Positions 23,600 to 32,528 of a stretch of DNA of 58,120 nucleotides are shown piece by piece. The DNA is from Alphaproteobacteria bacterium (GTDB taxonomy: Bacteria; Pseudomonadota; Alphaproteobacteria; Thalassobaculales; Thalassobaculaceae), in assembly GCA_024742275.1 (NCBI GenBank), contig JANSYS010000024.1:1-58120 (forward strand). Direction: 5' to 3'. The position numbers were made by a program, and so were the translations under genes. Position 1 is the stretch's first letter. Every line of letters begins with the position of its first letter. The notes under the pieces are model-generated. The model ran no database searches and was not told the origin of the DNA. It was given only the letters and a program-made list of their open reading frames with translations.

Positions 23600-25447
23600 T
23601 TATTCCTCCGGGTCTTTGGGGTGAGTAGGGGACGTGTCGTCGTCCCCGTCATAGGTGAGAATGGTGCGCCGAATACGATAGGCGCGAGGCCGCTCTGATC
23701 CGATCAGGGGCATCTTGAACTGTTGACTGTTTTTTTCGCCACCGCTTTCGAGATATCCGCCCGCGCTCAGGGCCTCCAGGATCTGGCTGGTCTTCGAAAT
23801 CCCGAGGTCCTCCGCCATGGTGGTGAGGGCAGCGGGGCGCAGGTAGAAGGAGGTGTCGTCGCGGAATTCCGTCTGATCTCCATACCCACCCCCCCCTTTG
23901 CGCTGCACTGTGCTCAGGGGGGTGAACCGGTGTTCGTTTTTCTCCAGGTACCGGCGCACCTTCTTGAGGGTCTGGATCTGATCGAAGGGAAGGCGTCCGC
24001 GGCCCTTTACCCAGCGCTCCGCGATGGTCTGCACGGCCGCATAGGCCTCTCCGGTGTCCCAGCCGGTCAGGCCCCAGTCTGTCGCCCACTCTCCCGCTGT
24101 CGCCACCAGCGCGAACGAGCGCAGCACACGGCGGATCTCCGTGGTGGCCTCGTCTCCGTCTCTTATGTCCAGATGCGCCTGCAGGGCTTTCCGATGGCGC
24201 CGCATATCAGCGGCGACCTCCTCCTCGAGGGTCTCCACGTCCCGTTCGAGGAGGCGTTCGACGAAGGCTGCGCCTGCGGCCCCCCAGCTTTTCTTGATCG
24301 CCCTGTCGAGGTGATCAACGAAGTCGTCGCTGGTCTCAGCCCCATGAAGATTGTCAAAGATCCCCCACCGACCGGTTGCCGGGATATCGAGCATGCGGAC
24401 GCCCTGTCCTCCGGTCGGTATGCCGCCGAGCTGGCTCAAGACGTCCACAAAGGGGTCTTCGCCGTTGGAGATGACCGCAGTACACCAGTCCTCCCGGTCC
24501 AGCGCGCCCCCTTCTTTTCTTCCCTTCGCCTTCGACGTGCCGTTCGCGAAGCGATATATCACGGCTTGCAGATCCGGGGTCCCATCGCTGCGAAGCTCGT
24601 CGAGCCCCAACAAGATGCTGTGCGACTTGGCGATTTCGCCCTCCAGCCCGTTGATGGTGCCCGCCCAGGTTTTTTCCTTCCCCCACAACTTGGGCCAGAC
24701 GGTCATGGCGGTCTGGAGTAATCGCGTTTTACCTCTGCTGGTCTTGCCGAAGAAGTGGTAGATCAGCGTGCCAAGATCTGTGGACGCCAGCAGGGGGGTG
24801 GAAAGCCCAAGGCATATGGCGAACACGAGGTTCGTGTTGCCGGTGGCCAGCGCAGCGATATGGGCGCGCCACGTCTCGAGGGACCCGATTTCCTCACCGA
24901 CGGGATCTCCGCCGAACTGATACGCCGCCGCCGCACCCTTGCGGGTGAGGATGCGCCCACTCGTGAGCGTGAACGCATCCCGGGCCGGCGACCAGCCGAC
25001 CTTGGTGATCAGGGTGCGATAGGCCTCAGTCGGGACCGGCCAGGTCCGGATGAGCTCCAGGATCGTTTTGATCTGATAGTCGTTAGATACCTGCAGCCCG
25101 CGGTCCGACAGCTTGGCGATCGCATCCCTCGGCCTCCCGGTGAGGGTGCCTTCCGTGAGAAGGCACTCGACGAGCTCGCCGCGGGGGTTCAGGAGTTCGA
25201 TGACCCGAGACCAGGTCTTGGACTTCGGCTCCTCGACCAGGGCTTTCACGCGGAACGGTGAACAGAACGGAAGCGCCCTTGATCCCATAGGGGCCCGGTG
25301 CGCGATCCCACTGCTCGACAGTCGATACTGGGGCGGGAGAGCTTCGGCGATCGCAGCGTAGAACGCGCGCAGGTGCGCCGGCTGCTGCTCGAGAAATTCC
25401 AAAAGGTTTGAGTTTTTCGCAGATCGGATGGGTGTGTGCATCGACAT
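23600..25447 (-). CDS. DUF927 plasmid protein (putative replicative helicase-like ATPase)
   Basis: This 615-residue protein matches the DUF927 family found on plasmids and integrative elements. Its ATPase core shows LIYHFFGKTSRGKTRLL (Walker A-type GKTSRGKT) and ILLGLDELRSDG (acidic Walker B region), followed by RMLDIPATG. The family is related to phage/plasmid primase-helicase proteins, so a replication role is plausible. A C-terminal winged-helix part (KTSQILEALSAGGYLESGG) may bind DNA. An in-frame ATG at 25441 is an alternative start. Confidence 0.75.
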   Translation of the reverse strand: MSMHTPIRSAKNSNLLEFLEQQPAHLRAFYAAIAEALPPQYRLSSSGIAHRAPMGSRALPFCSPFRVKALVEEPKSKTWSRVIELLNPRGELVECLLTEGTLTGRPRDAIAKLSDRGLQVSNDYQIKTILELIRTWPVPTEAYRTLITKVGWSPARDAFTLTSGRILTRKGAAAAYQFGGDPVGEEIGSLETWRAHIAALATGNTNLVFAICLGLSTPLLASTDLGTLIYHFFGKTSRGKTRLLQTAMTVWPKLWGKEKTWAGTINGLEGEIAKSHSILLGLDELRSDGTPDLQAVIYRFANGTSKAKGRKEGGALDREDWCTAVISNGEDPFVDVLSQLGGIPTGGQGVRMLDIPATGRWGIFDNLHGAETSDDFVDHLDRAIKKSWGAAGAAFVERLLERDVETLEEEVAADMRRHRKALQAHLDIRDGDEATTEIRRVLRSFALVATAGEWATDWGLTGWDTGEAYAAVQTIAERWVKGRGRLPFDQIQTLKKVRRYLEKNEHRFTPLSTVQRKGGGGYGDQTEFRDDTSFYLRPAALTTMAEDLGISKTSQILEALSAGGYLESGGEKNSQQFKMPLIGSERPRAYRIRRTILTYDGDDDTSPTHPKDPEE

Positions 25448-25610
25448 GGGGTGGGCTCATCAACAGGAAGGTCACCCCATAATCTGTGCAGGCCACCCCC
25501 ACATAGCGAGCGGAAAGATCCGCCAATCCACAACAATCGACATCGGCGACGGAGGGAGCGGTGACGTCAGGCTCCGCCTGATCCTGGCAGAGGGCCGGTA
25601 TCGGGCGGGA

Positions 25611-25973
25611 TCAGGCGGTCCCGAGCCGGTCGGCGCGCAGGAACGCCTCGATCTGCTTCAGGCTGGTCAGGTCGCTGATCGCAGCGGACCCGAGGTAGGT
25701 GTCCTCCGGGTCCACCTCGTGGCTCTTCTCGGTGAGCGCCGCCTCCAACTCAGTCAGGTAGGTCAGCAGGGTCTCCCGGGGGAACATCGCCCGCACCTCC
25801 GCGACAAACGCGGGCAGCTGTGCGGCGAATTCCGGTCGCGTCCGGGCTGTTGAGGCGAAGTGCAGCAGCTTCTCGCTGACCAGATACTCGAGTGCGGCGC
25901 GCTCCCCGTGCCGGGACCGGATCGTGACGGTCGCCGCGCACTGGTCGCGCCAGATCTTTTCGAAGGTCGTCAC
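25611..25973 (-). CDS. Unknown plasmid protein, 120 residues
   Basis: From GTG 25973 the protein reads TTFEKIWRDQCAATVTIRSR, then a helical part (EYLVSEKLLHFASTA, ETLLTYLTELEAAL). It opens like small uncharacterised plasmid proteins of Rhodobacteraceae that lie between DUF927 and other backbone genes. An open frame continues upstream of the GTG but does not look coding. No function can be assigned. Confidence 0.5.
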   Translation of the reverse strand: MTTFEKIWRDQCAATVTIRSRHGERAALEYLVSEKLLHFASTARTRPEFAAQLPAFVAEVRAMFPRETLLTYLTELEAALTEKSHEVDPEDTYLGSAAISDLTSLKQIEAFLRADRLGTA

Positions 25974-26133
25974 GGGCGTGTTCTCCCTGATCCTGTCCGG
26001 CCTCGGCCTCGCGCGCTGAGGCCGGCCGGTATTCAAGTCCTCTCGGAGAGCATCAAGGCTGATCTGGAAGGGTGCAAGGTAGACATATATGTTCCGGTTG
26101 TGTTCTTCTGTGCACCGAGCCTGAGGACGCGCC

Positions 26134-26949
26134 ATGCCCCGCCCGGACCCACGACAACTCGATCTGTTCAAAACCCCGGTGCCCCCCGTGCGCCCGCCAC
26201 CATCTGCGGATGTGGAGCGCAATGATCCGGTCGCACCGGTTGATCCGGACACCCTTGATGACGCGGCCCTCCTGGAGGCGTTTCGGGGCTCAAGGCTCAC
26301 CGACACCCAGCGTCTGGCGGATGCGATCGCCCTCCGGTGCCCTGCGGGCTGGCAGAGCGCCGCCCTGTATGTGTGGAACCGGGTCTTCGGGTTCGGGCAC
26401 GCCGGACCCGAGCACCGCGCCGTTCTGGGGCTCGTTCGCGATCTGCGGGGGCGATCCGTCTTGCAGGAGCTCCTACGGCGAGGCGCGGTTCCTCAAGGGG
26501 CGAACGGCGACCTCTTGCGAGCGGCGGCTGCATGCGAGCATCCGCTTCCGGCGGATGTGGTCCGGTCCGGACTGCATGCCCGGGACCAAGAGCTGCGCGA
26601 GGCTGCGGTGAGGATCGCCATCGCGTCCGGGGTGGAGCCGCTTGAGCTCCGTCCATTCCTGACCGACCAGGTGAGCGCCGTGCGAGATCTGGCGGCGATC
26701 GTCCTTGCGGAGATGGGGGATCCGGATGCGCGTGGGTCGCTCGTCCTCTCTTTGAAGGCGCGGCCCTCAGAGAGAGGCCTGGATGCCCTGGCCCTGTTTG
26801 CCGATGAGGATGCGGTCATTCAGCTCGGCCAGCTCGCGCGCGCGCATCCCGCCTGGGCCGCACATATCCGTGGATTGATCGAGGACACCGCGCACCCCAA
26901 GGCCTCGTCGATCATCGCGACACTGCCGATCGCGACCGACCTGTCGTGA
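26134..26949 (+). CDS. HEAT-like repeat protein
   Basis: This 271-residue protein has a Pro-rich start (RPDPRQLDLFKTPVPP) and then paired helices resembling HEAT repeats, for example ARDQELREAAVRIAIASG and SAVRDLAAIVLAEMGDPDAR. Such solenoids mediate protein binding. It stands alone on the plus strand between backbone genes. The partner and role are not evident. Confidence 0.55.
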   Translation: MPRPDPRQLDLFKTPVPPVRPPPSADVERNDPVAPVDPDTLDDAALLEAFRGSRLTDTQRLADAIALRCPAGWQSAALYVWNRVFGFGHAGPEHRAVLGLVRDLRGRSVLQELLRRGAVPQGANGDLLRAAAACEHPLPADVVRSGLHARDQELREAAVRIAIASGVEPLELRPFLTDQVSAVRDLAAIVLAEMGDPDARGSLVLSLKARPSERGLDALALFADEDAVIQLGQLARAHPAWAAHIRGLIEDTAHPKASSIIATLPIATDLS

Positions 26950-27193
26950 CCACAGCATCTGGTCTACCTCCGGACGCCCTGCGCGCCGCTCAAGCTGGCG
27001 GTCTCGGCCAAGTCTGCGGGGCGATGGATGCCCGGACTGTTTCCCGAGCAGAGTGACGAACGGGTACGGCCCATCTGACCTGCATGTCGTCCGCTCTGAT
27101 CATCTCGCCCTCGTCCTCTTAGCCCGGCGTCGGGGAAATCGTGCCGGTTCACCCGGGTATGAGGGTCAATTTGACGGCGTGAGGGGGGCAAAT

Positions 27194-27465
27194 CGGTTAC
27201 AAACCGGATATGTTACAGTGCATGTAACCAAAAAAACCCATAAAGCTCAATGACATAACAAAATTACGGGATTTCTGGGATGAATGTGTCTCACATGCGC
27301 GCGTGTGCGTGTGCGCGTATGTGTGTGTACGTGTATACCTTTATCTTTTTCTTTGTAACTTTCATAGATAGATATATATATTTACATTTAATCTCAAAGA
27401 CTTATGGGGGTTACAAGGGTCGTAACCACCCCGTAACCGGGCTGTAACGGGACCAGTTTGTAACC
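27194..27465. repeat. GTAAC-motif cluster A with AT-rich block
   Basis: Nine GTAAC/GTTAC motifs occur in this non-coding stretch (gap 26950-27566), in both orientations, around a Z-type tract and an AT-rich block (about 27340-27405, with atagatagatatatatat). The distal part includes GGGGGTTACAAGGGTCGTAA. Cluster B at 35145-35290 is arranged as its approximate inverted copy. Origin, regulator or segregation site are all possible. Confidence 0.6.
27292..27338. other. 47-bp alternating pyrimidine-purine (Z-DNA-type) tract
   Basis: Every base from 27292 to 27338 alternates pyrimidine and purine (mostly CG, TG and TA steps), without a break. Such tracts favour left-handed DNA under negative supercoiling. 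It lies between two groups of GTAAC motifs and directly before the AT-rich block. Confidence 0.85.
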
Positions 27466-27566
27466 GAAGGTCTGAGGGCCGGGGGACTGCCGGTCCCTGC
27501 ATGTCGTGGAGACACAGCGCTCCGACCCTCTCGGCCAAGGCGTCGGTCTGCCCTATTTGACCGGGA

Positions 27567-28037
27567 TCACCGCGCGTTACGCGGGTTCGGATCGAGGCTC
27601 GGCGGAACAGGGGCTTCCGGGTGTGATCCGAGCAGGGACAGGGTCGCCGGGTCCGGTCCTCCGTCGCACCACCGGTCAAGGGCGGCCTGGAACAGGGAGT
27701 CCCCTCGGCTCGCCTCCAGGAAAAGGGTCATCGAGGACCGGAACTTGAGATCATCAGGAGAGCCGAAGATCTCATGCAGGGTGCGGTCCTGCAGCGGCAT
27801 GATCGCATCTACGCACTCCCTCAGCCGCGCGCCCAGAACCGGGTGCCTGAGGTATGCGCGTGCCTCCTTCTGGGAGAGGATCCCGTAGCGGTGCGCCATG
27901 GGCGACCTGCCGAGGCCGCGCAGCTGGGGGAAGATGAACCACATCCAGTGGCTCTGCTTCTGCCCCGCGTGCAGCTCCGCGAGGGCTGTGCCGTAGACCC
28001 CCTTCTGTGCGAACAGGAACCTCTCCAGACCGTCCAT
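27567..28037 (-). CDS. DUF1810 family protein
   Basis: This 156-residue protein matches DUF1810: QSHWMWFIFPQLRGLGRSPMAHRYGI and, later, LHEIFGSPDDLKFRSSMTLF. The family is widespread and its biochemical role is not established. Here it sits 12 bp after the RecD2 gene on the same strand and is probably the last gene of the recombinase/RecD2 operon. Its final 25 residues are Pro-rich and variable. Confidence 0.85.
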   Translation of the reverse strand: MDGLERFLFAQKGVYGTALAELHAGQKQSHWMWFIFPQLRGLGRSPMAHRYGILSQKEARAYLRHPVLGARLRECVDAIMPLQDRTLHEIFGSPDDLKFRSSMTLFLEASRGDSLFQAALDRWCDGGPDPATLSLLGSHPEAPVPPSLDPNPRNAR

Positions 28038-28049
28038 CCTGTTCCCTCC

Positions 28050-30269
28050 TCAGCCGTTCACCTGGACCCCCGGCGCCGCTAGTGCCGGGGCGGGGTCTCT
28101 TAACCATTCATCGAGCTTTGACCACCGCCGTCGTCCGGAGACGTTCCGAACCGCGATCGCGACGGCCTTCTTCTGACCGACCAGCACCACCAGCTTCTTG
28201 CCGCGTGTCACCCCGGTGTAGATCAGGTTCCGCTGGAGCATCGCATAGTGCTGGGTGAGCACCGGGATGACCACCGCGGGGTATTCAGACCCCTGGCTCT
28301 TGTGGATCGTCGCCGCATAGGCGGGCACCAGAGCGTCGAGCTCCCCGAAGACATAGGTGACGATGCGGCCGTCGAAGGTCACAGCGAGCTCCCCCTCCTC
28401 CTTGTCGATCTCCTCGATCAGCCCGATGTCCCCGTTGTAGACCTCCTTGTCGTAGTCGTTCTCGATCTGCATCACCTTGTCGCCTGGGGCGAAGGTCCAG
28501 CCGAACCGCTCGACCTTCTTCTCGCCCGCCGGGTTCAGGGCCGCCTGGAGATAAACGTTCAGGGACCGCGCGCCCACCCCACCCCGGTTCATCGGACACA
28601 GGACCTGGACGTCCCGGATCGGGTCGAAGCCGAACCGGTGCGGGATGCGCCGGGAGACCAGCTCGACGATCCGGGATACCGCCTGCTCCGGGTCGGCGGC
28701 CGGCACAAAGTAGAAATCCGTCTCCCCGTCGGGCGGGGTGAGGTCCGGCATGCGCCCGGCGTTGATCGCGTGGGCGGAGGTGATGATCCTGCTCTCGGCG
28801 GCTTGCCGGAACACCTCGGTCAGTCGGACCACCGGGACGGCCCCTGAGCCGATGATGTCGGCCAGAACCTGTCCCGGCCCCACGGAGGGGAGCTGGTCGA
28901 TATCGCCGACGATGAGAAGGGCGGCGTGATCCGGGACCGCCTTCAGCAGGGACTGCATCAGGAGGACGTCCACCATAGAGCTCTCGTCCACGACGAGCAG
29001 GTCGCAGTCGAGCGGGGTCTCCCGGTCCCTCTTGAACCCGAAGGACTTCGGGTCGAACTCGAGGAGCCGGTGGATCGTCTTGGCCTCGCGCTCGGTCGCC
29101 TCCGTCATCCGCTTGGCGGCCCGGCCTGTGGGCGCGCAGAGGAGCAGGTTGACCCCCTTCGCTGCGAGGATGCGCAGGATCGAGTTGACGATGGTCGTCT
29201 TGCCGACGTCCGGCCCGCCCGTGATGACGGTGAGCTTGGATCGGAGCGCGAGCCGGATCGCCTCGGCCTGGCTCTCCGCGAGGCTGAGGCCGGTCTTCTG
29301 CTCGATCCAGGGCAGGGCCTTGTCGGCGTCGATCTCGGGCCAGGGGAGAGGGCCGGACCGGATCCTCTGGGTCTGCTCCGCGATCCCGCGCTCGGCGAGG
29401 TAGAGCCCGGTCAGGAAGACGCAGTCCGTCTCCCCCACTCGGTCCGGGGTGACCGTTTCCTCCGCGATCTCCTCGGCCAGGGCCCCCTCGATGAGCGGGG
29501 GCGGGACCTCCAGGAGCTTTTCGGCGAGGCTTATCAGGTCCTTTCGCGGCAGGCCGCAATGCCCGTCCCCCATCGCCTCGGTCAGCGCGAATGAGATCCC
29601 AGCCCGGACCCGGATCATCGCGGTCTTCTCGATCCCGAGCTTCTCGGCGATCAGGTCACCGGTTCGGAACCCGATCCCCCGAATGTCTTTGGCGAGCCGG
29701 TAGGGGTTCTCGCTCATCACCTGGACCGCGTCTGTCCCATAGGTCTTGAAGATCCGCACGGCCCGGGCCGTGCCAACCCCGTGCTGGTGCAGGAACACCA
29801 TGATCTCCCGGATCACCTTCTGGTCGGCCCACCCGGAGGTGATCTTGTCGGCCCGCTTGGGCCCGATCCCGTCCACCTCGCGCAGGCGATCCGGGTCCGC
29901 CTCGATGATGTCGAAGACGTCCTTGCCGAACATCTTCACCAGTCGCTTGGCGTAGACCGGCCCGATCCCTTTGATCATGCCCGAGCCGAGGTACTTCTCG
30001 ATCCCGTCGAGGCTGGAGGGGGCGGAGGTCTTCAGGAAGTGGGCCTTGAATTGGAGCCCGTGGGTCCGGTCGTTGACCCAGGTCCCCGATGCGGTGACCC
30101 ACTCCCCGGCGGAGATCATCGCGGCGTGTCCGACGGTGGTCACCAGGTCCCGGTGCCCCCGTGCCTTGACCCGCAGGACGCAGAACCCGCTCTCCTCGCT
30201 GTGGAAGGTGACCCGTTCCACGAGCCCGGCGAGGACCTCGGTCGTGTTGTCAGGTCCAGCGCCGGTCAC
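28050..30269 (-). CDS. recD2: RecD2-like SF1B DNA helicase
   Basis: This 739-residue 5'-3' helicase has an N-terminal OB-like part, helix-hairpin-helix repeats (GIGPVYAKRLVKMFG, GIGPKRADKI), Walker A GGPDVGKTT (351-359), Walker B VVDESSMVD, motif III GDIDQLPSVGPG and motif VI-like IYTGVTRGKKLV. In Walker A the usual GGPGTGKTT is GGPDVGKTT; the GxxxxGKT core is kept, so activity may remain. It starts at GTG, 3 bp after the recombinase stop. Plasmid copies likely aid repair or replication restart. Confidence 0.9.
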   Translation of the reverse strand: MTGAGPDNTTEVLAGLVERVTFHSEESGFCVLRVKARGHRDLVTTVGHAAMISAGEWVTASGTWVNDRTHGLQFKAHFLKTSAPSSLDGIEKYLGSGMIKGIGPVYAKRLVKMFGKDVFDIIEADPDRLREVDGIGPKRADKITSGWADQKVIREIMVFLHQHGVGTARAVRIFKTYGTDAVQVMSENPYRLAKDIRGIGFRTGDLIAEKLGIEKTAMIRVRAGISFALTEAMGDGHCGLPRKDLISLAEKLLEVPPPLIEGALAEEIAEETVTPDRVGETDCVFLTGLYLAERGIAEQTQRIRSGPLPWPEIDADKALPWIEQKTGLSLAESQAEAIRLALRSKLTVITGGPDVGKTTIVNSILRILAAKGVNLLLCAPTGRAAKRMTEATEREAKTIHRLLEFDPKSFGFKRDRETPLDCDLLVVDESSMVDVLLMQSLLKAVPDHAALLIVGDIDQLPSVGPGQVLADIIGSGAVPVVRLTEVFRQAAESRIITSAHAINAGRMPDLTPPDGETDFYFVPAADPEQAVSRIVELVSRRIPHRFGFDPIRDVQVLCPMNRGGVGARSLNVYLQAALNPAGEKKVERFGWTFAPGDKVMQIENDYDKEVYNGDIGLIEEIDKEEGELAVTFDGRIVTYVFGELDALVPAYAATIHKSQGSEYPAVVIPVLTQHYAMLQRNLIYTGVTRGKKLVVLVGQKKAVAIAVRNVSGRRRWSKLDEWLRDPAPALAAPGVQVNG

Positions 30270-30272
30270 CGC

Positions 30273-30815
30273 TCACACCACGCGCCGGATGGTTTTCTCG
30301 CTGACTTTGAACAGCGCGGCGATGTCCGGGATGGGACAGCGCTCCTCGTCGCGCATGCGCTTCACTTCGATCTTCTGGGCGGGCGATAGGGCAGGGGGCC
30401 TACCTCCGACCCTGCCCCGTTTCCGGGCCGCCTCGAGCCCCTCCTTCGTCCGCTCGACGATCCGCTCCCTCTCAAACTGGGCGATCGATGCGAAAACGTG
30501 AAATATCAGCTGTCCCGCGGGGGTCGTAGTGTCGATATCCTCTCCAAGAGACCGGAACCCGGCACCCCGGGACTGGATCAGGTCGACGATCTCGAGCAGG
30601 TCCTTCAGGCTCCGGGCGAGCCGGTCGTATTTCGTGACGACGACCACGTCTCCTTCCCGGAGCTCGGCAAGGAGCCGGTCCAGCTCAGGCCGGGCCCGGG
30701 CTGTCCCGGTGCTCGTGTCCGCGAAAAGCCGTTCCGCTCCGGCGGCGGCGAGGGCGTCGCGCTGGCCGTCGAGGTTCTGGTCCCGGGTCGAGACCCGCGC
30801 ATACCCGAGTATCAT
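30273..30815 (-). CDS. Serine recombinase/resolvase
   Basis: This 180-residue small serine recombinase has the nucleophile motif YARVSTRDQNLDGQ (Ser10), the arm VTKYDRLARSLKDL, the catalytic GQLIFHVFASIAQFERERI and a C-terminal HTH (IPDIAALFKVSEKTIRR). It probably resolves plasmid dimers or inverts a segment. It heads a leftward operon with recD2 and DUF1810. ATG 30815 is used because the catalytic domain normally starts there; a TTG/ATG extension upstream is less likely. Confidence 0.9.
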   Translation of the reverse strand: MILGYARVSTRDQNLDGQRDALAAAGAERLFADTSTGTARARPELDRLLAELREGDVVVVTKYDRLARSLKDLLEIVDLIQSRGAGFRSLGEDIDTTTPAGQLIFHVFASIAQFERERIVERTKEGLEAARKRGRVGGRPPALSPAQKIEVKRMRDEERCPIPDIAALFKVSEKTIRRVV

Positions 30816-31019
30816 GGGCAAAACCCTCCCATAACCCATCCGGTTTTGTCATGGGGTTTTGTCCCGGTCAACGCGTTGAGATCTGACAGGGTGGTGGGGT
30901 GGTCCGGTCCAAAACGACCTAATCTGTCTGCGTCGAGCCCCGCCCTCTGGATGATGTATGAAACAAACCCAAGACATCTATCGCTGTACGATTTTATGGG
31001 CATATACTGCACAGGGCGG

Positions 31020-31115
31020 CGAAATAAGATGATTGCTCCAGGGGGGCGGGCGAAGGGTGTTTCTCAATCAAGCTCAGCGCGCTGGTTGGTCCAACGACTT
31101 CCTTCAAAATGTTTT
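31020..31115 (+). mobile_element. Decayed transposase end (ISAs1-like)
   Basis: About 60 bp here (31056-31112, aagggtgtttctcaatcaag onward) matches 46439-46504 at roughly 70 percent by eye. The latter encodes the C-terminus of an ISAs1-like transposase. Here the frame is broken. The rest of the gap 30816-31420 shows no gene, only a hairpin at 31227-31246. Confidence 0.4.
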
Positions 31116-31226
31116 TCATGTCTTGGTGGGATCATAAACTATATGCTATTGTCCTAGATTAACGGTGAGTCCTGCTATAGCCTCCGCCCAGCTGTCTCTG
31201 GGTGTCTTTGCGCAGCTATAGGCTAT

Positions 31227-31246
31227 CATGCCGCCACCTCGGCATG
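31227..31246. repeat. 7-bp hairpin in non-coding gap
   Basis: Arms CATGCCG/CGGCATG with a 6-bp loop. No U tract follows, so it is not a clear terminator for either strand. Confidence 0.35.
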
Positions 31247-31420
31247 AGGTATTTGTAAACACCTTTTCGCCTCAAGTTACCGGTTTTTCTCCATTGCCAT
31301 CTTGCAAGGCTTATCGGTGTTCATGAACATGTAACGAGCATGTGAAAGAAGAGCAGAGAAATATATGGGGTGCCGCCTTCTCTAAATGAGGCAGGGTAAG
31401 CGCTGGCAAATGATTTGAAA

Positions 31421-32062
31421 ATGGCGGAATTTAAAAAAAAGATTGGCCTAAAGATTAATAGAATATTTGATTTTATTGAAAATATTTTGCCTGTCGTGTT
31501 TTGGGTGGGGCGAGCTCTTGCTTCGATTTTTTTAATTTCTTGGATTTTTTGGGAGTGGGAGCCCTTCAAGGGGCAAAGCTTTCATAGGTTGGCTGTTCAG
31601 CAAAACTATGAAATAGAAGATAATATAGTAACGGCACTGCACGAAGTGGAGATAAGGGTAGATGCTGAGAACCAAAGGGTTTTGGGTCGCTTATTGCAAC
31701 CCAATATTTCGCTCCCGGCCGAAGTGTTTCGCGAGGGTGTTAATTATGATGATTTTTTCGCAGAAAACCTTATGCGGATAGGTATTTCTAGTGCAATCCC
31801 AGGTGGAGCGGTTTATGATTTTAGAGATTGCGTGGTGTTTTCTGGTGCCGATTGGTCGTGCGAAATAGCATCAGACCTTTTTCAATTGACCCATAGTGGT
31901 CGCATTGGGATGAGCGATGGGAAATGGTTTGGCTTGCGGGGCGAGATTTTCGATTTGAGGGTAATGGCATTAATATTCCGGATGCGATGTGGTGGCAATA
32001 TATGTAATATAAGGTCAGCTCAAGAATATGAGGGTTTGCTTGAAAGTTTCATAATGGATTAA
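31421..32062 (+). CDS. AT-rich orphan membrane protein, unknown
   Basis: This 213-residue protein has one membrane segment (about residues 21-45, ILPVVFWVGRALASIFLISW) and a Cys-containing C-terminal domain with CGGNICNIRSA. No family is recognised. Its DNA is far richer in A/T than the flanks, with many AAA, TTT and AAT codons, a sign of foreign origin. It follows a decayed ISAs1-like end, like the second AT-rich orphan at 46689. Confidence 0.6.
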   Translation: MAEFKKKIGLKINRIFDFIENILPVVFWVGRALASIFLISWIFWEWEPFKGQSFHRLAVQQNYEIEDNIVTALHEVEIRVDAENQRVLGRLLQPNISLPAEVFREGVNYDDFFAENLMRIGISSAIPGGAVYDFRDCVVFSGADWSCEIASDLFQLTHSGRIGMSDGKWFGLRGEIFDLRVMALIFRMRCGGNICNIRSAQEYEGLLESFIMD

Positions 32063-32528
32063 CTCGAAAATTAGATTGCGCGATCGTGAAGGTGTCATGC
32101 GACGGCACTGCGTACTTTTGCTTGAGAAAGCCACTGAAAAATTTTTGGTGCCTTTGAAGGTGGGCATCTTGGTGCATGAGGTGATGCCGCTAAGCACCGA
32201 TACGAACTCGGCGACGAGCAGATCTCCGATGTCATATCGACTATTCTAGGCGGAGACACCGGGAAGGTCTTCGAAAGTAGGCAGGAATAGGTGCATGACG
32301 TGCATGGGCTGCAAAGAGGTGGATGTAACTTTTGATTCCATTACGGTGGTAGCCATCATGCGTGCTGTTCAGCACGTCACCGCTATGTGCGGTTTCCTTG
32401 GATCAGGGTACATGTCGTTTTGGATTTTGTGCCAAATTGAACTGGACGCGGTTAGCTGAGTAGGGAGCTGTCTGTGGCATACTTGGTAGATCGGCGCGGC
32501 ACATGTGCGCCACTTACAACACTGAAAA
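32063..32528. other. Non-coding gap with a 16-bp near-palindrome
   Basis: No gene is supported. An inverted repeat CGTGCTG/CAGCACG around TT lies at 32361-32376, 150 bp before the membrane-protein gene, and could be an operator for it. The rest shows no repeat or RNA I can name. Confidence 0.35.

Noticed and set aside
26964..27191. Minus-strand 75-codon frame before GTAAC cluster A
   Set aside because: No ribosome site and an Arg/His-rich shadow-like composition.
28285..29559. Second minus-strand frame inside recD2
   Set aside because: Pro/Arg/Gly-rich out-of-frame translation of the helicase gene with no family features.
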